Under the pieces are notes generated by a model. The model had not been told where the DNA came from, ran no database searches, and worked only from the letters and a program-made list of their open reading frames with translations. A program made the position numbers and the translations under genes. From Kalaharituber pfeilii (taxonomy: Eukaryota > Ascomycota > Pezizomycetes > Pezizales > Pezizaceae): a stretch of 41,084 nt of DNA. Shown one piece after another: positions 7,846 through 15,769 of this stretch. The stretch lies in NCBI GenBank assembly GCA_015179045.1, contig WHUZ01000188.1, forward strand, positions 1-41,084. The letters run 5' to 3'. The first letter of the stretch is position 1, and the number at the start of each line of letters is the position of its first letter.

Positions 7846-8524
7846 CTTCCACCAACATTATTAGGCGTTGCGCACAAATAATTAAGGTGCTAACTTTGTA
7901 AAAATTCAGGCACTACGCACAGAATGTTTTACACAGTGAATAGTCTAGCAAAAAGTGAAAGGAGAAGTGAAGAAGCAACAAGCAAGTGAAAATGTGAAGG
8001 TGTTAGGCTGGCAAGTCGGCCAGTAGGTAAGTTAGGCGTGAGTACACCTCAGGAATTCAGCATGCGTAAAATCGGCGCGAGTTCTGCGGCGTATGAGTTC
8101 TTCTGCGGCGCGTGAACTCACCACGCGTAAATTCAGTGCGCGTAAATTCAGTGCGCGACGAGGAGTTCTGTAAAAAAGTTTGAGTGAGATGCTCTTGCTG
8201 CGGGGGGGAGACTGTGAGGGGGGTATTGCGTGGCGTACCTGAGGAGCTGCTGAGAGCTAGGAGGGGAAGGCAGTTGCTGCGAAGGGGGGATGCTGTGAGG
8301 GCAAGATGCTGCGTGTTTGCGGGTTTGCAAGGTGTGTTTCGCCGGAATAGAAGGCGGAGGGGGCTGCTATCGTGATGGGGCTGCGGCGTTGTTTTCTAAG
8401 GAGTACGGAGATGAGAGAGGAGAAAGCGAAGCCTAAGCCAGCAAACTCTAGGACGGGAATGACTCAGTTCACGTATGACTCAGCACCAGGATAACCCACT
8501 TAATGTGCACAAAATGCCCTATTT
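7846..8524. other. Upstream region of the oxygenase-like gene, CpG-rich, no gene seen
   Basis: This region should hold the promoter of the minus-strand gene; I see no convincing TATA box. At 8059-8165 short CpG-rich repeats occur (GCGCGTAAATTCAGT twice). At 8195-8385 the given strand is strongly G-rich (runs of seven G), giving a meaningless open frame. Confidence 0.4.
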
Positions 8525-8634
8525 TACTAGACAGAAAAATAAGTATTTGGACAGGGGATAATGCATATTATGCGCCGTTCGGTATTTGGCAGAAACTAGC
8601 ATATTATCGTATGCTTGGCAGTAAAGAATAGGTG

Positions 8635-8718
8635 TACTAGCCAGTAAAATATGTATTCGGACAGGGGTACTAATGCACATTATGCGCTATGTACGAATAC
8701 ATATTTTACTAGCTAGTA
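8635..8718. mobile_element. 80-bp MITE nested in the larger MITE
   Basis: CTAGCCAGTAAAATATGTAT (from 8637) is the near-exact reverse complement of the sequence ending at 8716. TA occurs on both sides (8635-8636, 8717-8718). The interior shares GGACAGGGG and TGCACATTATGCGC with the outer element's arms, so the two are related. Confidence 0.7.
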
Positions 8719-8721
8719 AAA

Positions 8722-8799
8722 GTCCAAATTCATTATGTCAGCTGTCCAAATTTCATCACGTCAGCTGTCCAAATACTTTCTTACATAATGAATTTGGAC
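8722..8799. repeat. Third inverted repeat inside the MITE
   Basis: GTCCAAATTCATTATG (8722-8737) is perfectly complementary to 8784-8799. Between the arms TCAGCTGTCCAAAT occurs twice as a direct repeat (8738 and 8761). Confidence 0.8.
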
Positions 8800-8964
8800 A
8801 CCCTATCACGAAATATGGACTGTCTTATGGCTATCACCAGCCAAGCATACGAAAATATGCTAGTTTCTGCCGAATACTGCATGGCGCATGAATATGCATT
8901 TATCCCCTGTCCAAATACTTATTTTTCTGTCCAGTACATACGCGGCGGATCCATTTCTTCAGTG

Positions 8965-9115
8965 CAATGGCAGCGCACCTTTGCAGCGCACCTTTGCAGT
9001 GCAATGGCAACGCACCTTTGCAGTGCAATGGCAACGCACCGTTGCAGTGTGCAGTGCAATGGCAACGCACCGTTGCAGTGTGCAGTGCAATGGCAACGCA
9101 CCTTCGCAGCAGCAC
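8965..9115 (+). repeat. Minisatellite of the GCAATGGCA family, locus 3
   Basis: Six to seven units of about 20-32 bp have core GCAATGGCAACGCACCTTTG. It is the most homogeneous of the three loci of this family. Confidence 0.85.
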
Positions 9116-9183
9116 AATGTAAATGACAATGATGTTAAAAAAAAAGAAAAAAATTACTGTGCAAGGCATCAACCACCGGGCAG

Positions 9184-9560
9184 GCCATAAAATAGACCAT
9201 TTTGCACATGGTAAATACGTCGCAAATGCCCTCATCACGCATATAGAAAATAAACCATTTTGCACATGTAAAAACGGCTCACCACACATCTGTCAAGGCG
9301 TTTGCCAAGGCCAGGTAAAATAGTACTCACATCGGTCGCTGCAGGAGTTAATCACCGTGGAGGCCATTAAAATAGCACACACGGCGGTCGCTACAGTAGT
9401 TAAGCACCGCACAGGCCATTAACTACCGGGCAGGCCATGTAGAAAATCGACTATTTTGTGCATGTTAAATACATTAGAAAATTGCCTCCTCGCTCATGTG
9501 TGAAATAGGCATGCTAAATGTATTGAAATACCATTTTGCACATGTTAAAAACGTCGAGAA
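9184..9560 (+). repeat. Satellite module 1 (~60-bp units plus unique linker)
   Basis: Units of about 60 bp have core AATAGACCATTTTGCACATG and TAAATACGTCGCAAATG. They are followed by a linker starting AACGGCTCACCGCACATCTG, then GTTTGCCAAGGCCAGGTAAA and a GGTCGCTGCAGGAGTTAATC block. The same order recurs at 10275-10750 and 12330-12660. Confidence 0.75.
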
Positions 9561-9782
9561 TTGGCTGCCTTGGCGAGCAGCTGCGCGCGGGGTCACGTGA
9601 CACAAAAAAAAAAAACAATAAATTGGCTGGTTACGAGACCAGAGAATTGGCTCCTCCGGCATGCAGCATAGACCAATCTGCATATGTTGAATTGGCTTCC
9701 TGTGCATATTTGGACAGGCCATTTTGCCCATATGAAATTTGTCAAAAGTTGATACTATGCAATGCAAAAAAGTAGAAGTAGC
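9561..9782. other. Non-coding, partial satellite units
   Basis: Contains CACGTGAC, a 12-bp A run near 9603 and weak copies of the ~60-bp unit (GGCCATTTTGCCCATATG). No gene is seen. Confidence 0.4.
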
Positions 9783-9896
9783 CAGTCACCCCGTGGTTCG
9801 AACTCAGACCCTGGGCCACGCTCGGGCTGCCTACTGGGTGGGTAGAACACCCCCGCTTCTTGGGCTCGCACCCTACCAGTTGCGCGACTGTGACCA
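9783..9896 (-). other. tRNA-like sequence, degenerate tRNA or SINE head
   Basis: On the minus strand TGGTCAC (5' end at 9896) can pair with GTGACTG (9783-9789) as an acceptor stem with two G-T wobbles. AG then TCGC...GCGA forms a D-arm enclosing GCAACTGGTAGGG (A-box-like). GAGTTCGAACC (9794-9804) fits the B box and T-loop. The T stem has one mismatch and there is a one-base misfit at the acceptor. At 114 nt it is too long without an intron or a long variable arm, and I cannot assign an anticodon with U33. I favour a pseudo-tRNA or tRNA-derived SINE fragment over a working gene. Confidence 0.4.
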
Positions 9897-9899
9897 GCT

Positions 9900-10274
9900 G
9901 TACTTTTATTGGTTAACACAATGTATAAATACTACTACAGTGTCCATATACTCAGAGTGGAAGCAAGGGCCGTAATGTGAGAAAAAATAAGTTATGTGAT
10001 ATGCGTGCTAGCGATTTTAATTCCGGCCAGCGTCAAACCAATTTTAGCTGGTGTCGAAAAAACAAAACCCCATTTGTGGCTAGCATCAGAAATGCTTATG
10101 CTAGCATAGAAAAAAAGCGTCCAACTTTAGTTTAATTGATGCCGCATACCCAAGGTTTGAAGGAAAATACCCTTGGCACCCACCCGGCGTACGGTTGAAA
10201 TTTTGTATGGGCGACTCCCTAACTCCCCGCTCTAGAGGTGAGAGAAAAATACCAATTGTAACTACATCGCCAAT
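9900..10274. other. Non-coding stretch, no feature recognised
   Basis: A few short GCTAGC/TAGCTGG-type words occur in both orientations around 10005-10110. No gene or clear repeat unit is visible. Confidence 0.3.
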
Positions 10275-10750
10275 GGAGACCATTGTGCCCATGGTAAATA
10301 TGTCACCAATACTCTCGTCGCGCCTGTAGGAAATAGACCGTTTTGTGCCTACTAAATACGTCGCAAATGGGCTCGTCGCACATATGGAAAATAGACCATT
10401 TTGCGCATGTTAAAAACCTCGCAAATGGGCTCATCGTGCATGTGGAAAATAGACCATTTTGCGCATGTTAAAAACGGCTCACCGCACATCTGTCAAGTAA
10501 GGAGTTTGCCAGGGTCAGGTAAACTACTACTGTAGTAGTACTCGTACCGGTCGCTGCAGGAGTTAATCACCACGCAGGCCATCAAAATAGCACACAGGGC
10601 AGTCACTGCAGTAGTTAACCACCGCACAGCCCATTAACTACCATGTAGAAAATTGACCATTTTGTGCATGTTAAATACGTCAGAAAATTGCCATGTGTGG
10701 GAGAATGCATTGAAAACTGGCTCCTCACGCATTTGCAGGATGGGCCCTTT
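10275..10750 (+). repeat. Satellite module 2
   Basis: It has the same arrangement as module 1: about three to four ~60-bp units, then AACGGCTCACCGCACATCTG (near 10470), the TTTGCCAGGG linker and the GGTCGCTGCAGGAGTTAATC block (near 10549). A TACTACTGTAGTAGTA palindrome near 10526 is specific to this copy. Confidence 0.75.
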
Positions 10751-11127
10751 TGCGGACAGCCAAGCTCCGGACGGTATTCCTTAAGTCTGCCTGACGACTC
10801 CCCGCACCAGTGGGTGATACCTGTTCGCAGCATCTCTGGAATAGCTTATCTACTCCCAATAGAGCTGGACTCACAGTGGTACATGGATAGATTTGGCTAC
10901 TTGGCACGATGGTAGATGAAATGTAATTAGTTCGGAGAATAAATCTTGCATCATGTAGTATTTTAAAGAATCTGATAGCAGCAAGTGAATGGTCATTGGG
11001 TATGGTAATCCGACATGCCAAGTGAGTTGCCTCAGGTTAGAAGACTATATTCGCAGACTCAGCAACGCAATTTTCTGCCGAATTTAACGTGCCTATTCCA
11101 CTCATGCGTGCGAAGGTATTTTCGATG
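10751..11127. other. Non-coding stretch, no feature recognised
   Basis: A frame of about 80 codons (10664-10915, plus) exists but has no recognisable motif and starts within satellite sequence; I regard it as chance. Confidence 0.35.
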
Positions 11128-11552
11128 TACAGTTTTCCCTTGCTATACCGGATCTGTAAAATCTGGCCTTTTTCGTCTGGTATAGCAAGGTTCCGTTATA
11201 GAATAAAATGCTTGGCAGAACAGAATAGGGATGGGCAGCAAAAATAATGTAATTGGGAACAACGACAGCCTAATTTTATTATGTAATGTTAAGTTTAGTA
11301 AGCATCTGAAGGTGAATGCAATGTGGGATAGCCAAGATTGGACGTATCGTGTTAGTGTATCCGGTATAGCAAATATAAGTTGTATGGAGACAGGGGGGTA
11401 AGTGCCTGGCAATTCCTGTCCGGTCCGGTATTCTTAGTGCGTCCGGTATAGCAAGAGAGTTTTGTATGGGAGCGGAATGTAGCAACCTGAGAGCATCCGG
11501 TATAGCAAGGTTTCCGGTACAACGAGGTCCGGTATAGCAAGGGAAAACTGTA
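11128..11552. mobile_element. 421-bp pogo-like MITE with TA duplication
   Basis: The terminal inverted repeat CAGTTTTCCCTTGCTATACC (left, from 11130) is matched at the right end (to 11550), flanked by TA on both sides (11128-11129, 11551-11552). CAGT-ends, TA target and a TTGCTATACCGG subterminal word repeated in both orientations (for example near 11180, 11358, 11436, 11497) are typical of pogo/Fot1/Tigger relatives. No transposase ORF is present, so it is non-autonomous. Confidence 0.8.
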
Positions 11553-11859
11553 TTTAGTATGTGCATGCGCAAGGAGTAATGCCCTATCCGCTATGTGCAT
11601 TACGCAAGGGCTGCAATGTGATTTCCACCCTAGCTCATGAACTCCCATGCCATTTCAGTGTATCCAATTCAGTAGTGGTTTTAGCAGTAGGAAATGGTAT
11701 CATGCCAAGGTGGCACCGGTTTCTAGTGTCTATATAGGCTAGTGACAAGAGTTGTACATGTGGCCTGACCACTGGCACCCCGTTTTGCAATAATGTAGCC
11801 TTGCGCCTATAGAAATAGGCACATGAAATACGCCCCAAGCTGGCAAATCATAGATACCT
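11553..11859. other. Non-coding stretch, no feature recognised
   Basis: Two short TGTGCAT-GCGCAAG words occur just right of the MITE (11566-11610). Otherwise nothing is recognised. Confidence 0.3.
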
Positions 11860-12493
11860 AAAATAGGCAATTTTGTGCATGTTAAATACGTCGAAAACTG
11901 GCTCACCGCGCATGTGTGGAATAGGCCATTTTGCACAGGCTCAATACGTCAGAAAATTGCCTCCTTGCATAGCTACTTTACGCATCCTAAATGCATTAAA
12001 AATGTCTCGTCGCGCATATGGAAAATAGACCATTTTGCACCTGGTAAATGTCACAAATGCCCTCGTCGCGCATATAGAAATTATACCATTTTGCACATGG
12101 TAAATACGTTGCAAATGCCCTCGTCACGCATGTTGACAATAGACCATTTTGCACCTAGTAAATATGTCACAAATGCCCACGTCGCGCATATGGAAATTAC
12201 ACCATTTTGCACATGGTAAATACGTCGCAAATGCCCTCATCGCGCATGGGGAAAACAGACCATTTGTGCATGGTAAATGCGTCAAAAATGTCCTCGTCGC
12301 GCATGTAGACAATAGGTTATTTTTCGTATGATGACTACATCACCAATGGAGACCATTGTGCGCATGGTAAACATGTCGCCAATGCTCTCGTCATGCCTGT
12401 AGAAAATAGACCATTTTGCGCCTGTTAAATACGTTGCAAATGGGCTCGTCGTGTACATAGAAAATTGACTATTTTGCGTATGTTAAAAACGGC
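11860..12493 (+). repeat. ~60-bp satellite array, about ten units
   Basis: Tandem units of 58-61 bp read GACCATTTTGCACATGGTAA, ATACGTCGCAAATGCCCTCG and TCGCGCATATGGAAAATA in order, with frequent substitutions. This is the longest array of the unit also found in modules 1 and 2. Open frames across it are incidental. Confidence 0.8.
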
Positions 12494-12575
12494 TCACCGC
12501 ACAACTTTTTTTTTTTTTTTTTTATTTCATTAATCGCATGCCGCCCTATGGGCTATGGCGATTCACCGCACAACT
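12494..12575 (-). mobile_element. Micro-insertion of tail A (copy 5) with 13-bp TSD
   Basis: A minus-strand tail A plus poly-A, about 56 bp (12507-12562), lies between two copies of TCACCGCACAACT (12494-12506, 12563-12575). Modules 1 and 2 contain the uninterrupted site (GGCTCACCGCACATCTGTC near 9275 and 10474), so the pre-insertion state can be read within the same window. Confidence 0.85.
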
Positions 12576-12662
12576 GTCGAGTGCCAGTTTGCCAAGGCCA
12601 GGCAAAATAGCACTCGCACTGGCCGCTATAGCAGTTAACCACGGCATAGTGAATACGTCGCA
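12576..12662 (+). repeat. Satellite module 3, right part
   Basis: It resumes the linker GTTTGCCAAGGCCAGGCAAA and a GCCGCTATAGCAGTTAACCA block after the tail insertion, matching modules 1 and 2. The left part is the end of the ~60-bp array. Confidence 0.7.
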
Positions 12663-12677
12663 AATGCCCTTGTCATA

Positions 12678-12723
12678 TACTGTGGTTCACCACTTTCCCG
12701 GACACCCCACTTTCCCGGACACA
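12678..12723 (+). repeat. Possible left end of a pogo-like element
   Basis: TACTGTGGTTCACCACTTTC begins with TA-CTGT-like ends and is followed by a tandem 16-bp CCACTTTCCCGGACAC. No complementary right end was found before 13.4 kb, so it may be a truncated element. Confidence 0.3.
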
Positions 12724-13105
12724 TTTACCACCAAAACTGCACAACTTTCGCACTCAATATCTTAACAACCACAACAGCATTTGTGAATGCACTTTGTGTA
12801 ACTATTACACATAGTGTAATTCTTGCTATCTAGCACTTTCTCTTCATCAAAAATTGTGGTTGCAAAGGGTTTATGGCTTGTCGCATTTTTGTTGGAAGGC
12901 TTGGCATTTAGTTGTATGGGATCTCCATACAAATATCACCACCCCCGAATTCTGCATGCTACACCTGCAATCAATTCATGAAAAAAACTCAGACACTCAC
13001 ATTCAATAGCATCACTCAGTCGGAAACTATGAACAACGTAATTAGGTAATAACTGTAGTGGTTGTGAAATTATTCACAATATTCATATTTCCCATAGAAA
13101 CCATT
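12724..13105. other. A+T-rich non-coding stretch
   Basis: No gene is visible. GTGTAACTATTACAC near 12797 is a near-palindrome. Confidence 0.35.
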
Positions 13106-13119
13106 TGTATGAGAACAAC

Positions 13120-13340
13120 CGCTCAATGTGCTCAATATTCTCTACATCTTATATGCGCGGTCAATATGTCCAACATCTCACGTGCACTGCGAAAGTGGTC
13201 AATTCCCGGCGAATTCACGCCCAATATGCTGAATAGGCTCAATATGCCCAATATGCCTAATATTCACTAATCTCTGTATCTCATACCCGTGCTCAGCATG
13301 CTCAATACGCTCAATTGGCCCACTGTGCCCAATATCTTCA
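13120..13340 (+). repeat. Degenerate 9-12 bp repeat (CCCAATATG/CTCAATATG)
   Basis: About 15 loosely spaced copies of NCTCAATATG or GCCCAATATG, most regular at 13210-13262. Confidence 0.65.
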
Positions 13341-13605
13341 GGGCGGTCATTATCTCAATCTGGCAACATCACAGTATGCCAGAGCTGCCCTGTTAGGACA
13401 TTGCTGATTTGGGATAAATCTCACGCTAGTGCAACAAGGGGCGCCGGAATCTGCTGTCATTGAATTCACCTCCTCAGGCCATGCATTGGGCTCTTCATCA
13501 GACCCCACGTGGGGCCGCTCATTGAGCTCATTGGGTCATTTGCTCCACATCGGCGATGCGTCTGATACTCATAGCCATAGCATGATACAACCAGCATTGA
13601 GGAGT
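13341..13605. other. Non-coding stretch
   Basis: A frame of 83 codons (13429-13680, plus) has no motif and runs into direct repeats; it is probably chance. Several CATTGRGCTCATTGGG words are repeated near 13480-13540. Confidence 0.35.
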
Positions 13606-13610
13606 GCGCC

Positions 13611-13935
13611 CTCGGGCTTACTGGTTGACGCTACCAGAATTAACCCGGGCTTACTGGTTGACACTACCAGAATTAATTAGCGTTAATCAGTACCTCTTAG
13701 TAGTCTGGTTAACCCCTTAGGGTCTAGAAGGTAGGAGAGCGGGGGTCAACGGCGCGGTGAGGCAGGAATTTTCTTTTAGCCTGTCTCGGGCTTGCCCAGG
13801 CCCTGCCATGGCTTAGCGGAAAAAAAAAAAAAAAAGAAAAAGTACGCCTTAGGGCTTACTAGTTGACACTACCAGAATTAACCAGCGTTGATCAGTACGC
13901 CTTCGGGCTTACTGGTTGACACTACTAGAATTACC
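13611..13935 (+). repeat. Direct repeats GGGCTTACTGGTTGACACTA
   Basis: Four copies of GGGCTTACTGGTTGACACTA followed by CCAGAATTA begin near 13615, 13648, 13853 and 13905. The later pair carries an AGCGTTGATCAGTACGCCTT link. A tail B insertion splits the set. Confidence 0.75.
13691..13847 (+). mobile_element. Tail B-like retro-insertion (copy 3) of ~140 bp
   Basis: About 140 bp ending GGCCCTGCCATGGCTTAGCG and an interrupted poly-A (A15-G-A5) separates AGTACCTCTTAG (left) from AGTACGCCTTAG (right). These fit a 12-bp target-site duplication with two mismatches. Only the CCCTGCCATGGC part matches the other tail B copies, so it is a divergent subfamily or a SINE using the same end. Confidence 0.6.
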
Positions 13936-14045
13936 CCTCATCTCATGTCAAATTCACTAGCAAATAGGATGTCGATTCAGCTATGATATTACCAGAAGGC
14001 ATGAGCTGACACGGGCCCCCTCAGTGGCAACTTGGAAGGCATGGT

Positions 14046-14290
14046 GCAACGTGCTCACGCGTTGGAATAACAGAACGTGGTTATTGATGTGAAGAATACA
14101 ACCTCCATGTGGCAGCATTTCATAGGTATTACTGAGCCCTTTCTCTAGCACGAGACGCAGCAGAATGAACTGAAACTGACAGAACGTGTTTGTTGATGTG
14201 AAGAATACAACATCCGTGTGGCAGCATTTCATAGGTATTACTGAGCCCTTTCTCTAGCACGAGATGCAGTAGAATGAACTGAAACTGACA
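14046..14290 (+). repeat. ~116-bp tandem pair in copy 1
   Basis: The block from AACAGAACGTGGTTATTGAT to GCAGAATGAACTGAAACTGA occurs twice in direct succession with few differences. Confidence 0.8.
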
Positions 14291-14396
14291 TATGGCAGGC
14301 CTCTCTCGAAGGCACGAGATGGCCTCATTCTATAGGTATGAAATTGTCGAAACATGACATCCGCCACCCGTGTTGAGCTGTCTATCAACATCCGCT

Positions 14397-14530
14397 ACCC
14401 GTATGTTGCTGTTACTAATAGATATGTTTTTTCTATTACTGTTACTAATGGATACGTTTCTTCCTGTTACTGTTACTAATGGATACGTTCATTCTGTTAC
14501 TGTTACTAATGGATACGTTTCTTCTAACTG
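14397..14530 (+). repeat. 30-31 bp tandem repeat, four copies, in copy 1
   Basis: Units read TGTTACTGTTACTAATGGAT followed by ACGTTTCTTC. The matching array in copy 2 is near 18720-18845. Confidence 0.85.
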
Positions 14531-14949
14531 CTGTTTCGTCTGTTTATTGGTTGCTGTTCTGTTCTTTCATTTAACATACACATGATCTACACTCCGTTGC
14601 TATGTGTCTGAATCATGCAATAACGCCACAGTACCAACTTCACGCCACAGCGCTTAGTTGCAAGCCATGCATTCCGTTACTTCCGCACCTGCCTGATATG
14701 TTACACCTGCCTGTCTAGTCATGGTTCTGCAGTCACGTCATGCAATGCTCATTATGTATATAATCCTGTTTGATTCTGCATCTCTTTAATCAATCAGACT
14801 TATTGGACCCAACGGTACGGACCTAACAGTACAGATCTTCTTTATTCCTTCAGAAGCTCTTTCTTGTTTTTCCTACGTGATGAAGCCCTCCTTATTCTAA
14901 GTGCGAATCCGGAATCAGGGTCGACGTTCAGTCAGAAATCACCCTCTCC

Positions 14950-15555
14950 GCGGCGCGAGATGGGCTCATCTACAGGTATGACTGGACCCTTTCCGCAGTA
15001 CAAGATGCAGCAGAATGGGCCGAATCTGACGTGCTGCAGGCTCCTCTCGACGACGCGAAATGGGCTTATCTACAGGTATGAAATCACCCTTTCCGCGGCG
15101 CGAGATGGGCTCATCTACAGGTATGACTGGACCCTTTCTGCAGTACGAGATGCAGCAGAATGGGCCGAATCTGACGTGCCGCAGGCTCCTCTCGACGACG
15201 CGAAATGGGCTCATCGACAGGTTCAAAATGAGGTAGAATGAGCTCTGTTAACAGGTATGGCAGGTCTCTCTTGACGGCACGAGAAGTGGTGAAATGGGCT
15301 CAATCTACAGGTATGGCAGCATCTTTTCTGCGTCGCAAGATACAGCAGAATGAATTGAATTTGACAAGTATTACAGGTCCCACTTCACGGCGCGAGATGC
15401 AGCAGAATGAGCCGAATTCTACAGGTATGCCAGGGCCCTTTCATGGCACGAGATGATGCAGATTGAGCTGAATTCTACTGGTATGGCAGGGCTCTTTTGC
15501 GGCACGAGATGATGCAGAATGAGCTGAATTCTACGGGTATCGCAGGTCCGCGGTA
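14950..15555 (+). repeat. Block of ~60/130-bp repeats (TACAGGTATG...CACGAGATG) in copy 1
   Basis: The recurring order is TCTACAGGTATGACTGGACC, CTTTC, GGCGCGAGATG, CAGCAGAATG and GCTGAATTCTAC. The first four units make a ~130-bp higher-order pair, and later units are about 60 bp. Relics of the same motif occur at 4340-4620. Confidence 0.75.
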
Positions 15556-15769
15556 GTGTAATCTACGGCGGGATGAGCATGCGCTGGAGCGGTAGGACGA
15601 CAGATGAGGGCATGGAATGGTGGAATAATGAAAGGACACCTGTATATAGATCGCGGTAGTAGCTAGTAATGAATAAACAATTGGTTAATTGAAATCTATG
15701 CAATAACCGCAGTAGGCGCGAGTGGCCGACCATGAGATTCAGGGCGCCGACGATGCTAGGGCTTGTATA

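Larger units (their letters stand above)
8525..8936. mobile_element. 408-bp MITE with ~93-bp inverted repeats and TA duplication
   Basis: The body is 8527-8934. The left arm (8527-8619) begins CTAGACAGAAAAATAAGTAT, and the right arm (8840-8934) is its reverse complement, beginning CTGGACAGAAAAATAAGTAT, with a few mismatches and 1-2 bp gaps. TA flanks both ends (8525-8526, 8935-8936), as in Tc1/mariner-type insertions. No transposase is encoded. Two more inverted-repeat structures lie inside. Confidence 0.8.

Noticed and set aside
11875..12331. Frames of 60-114 codons across the ~60-bp satellite
   Set aside because: They follow the satellite period, appear on both strands and show no protein features.
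14820..15240. Plus-strand frame of 125 codons (14864-15241)
   Set aside because: Covers a higher-order repeat block and is destroyed in copy 2; no domain.
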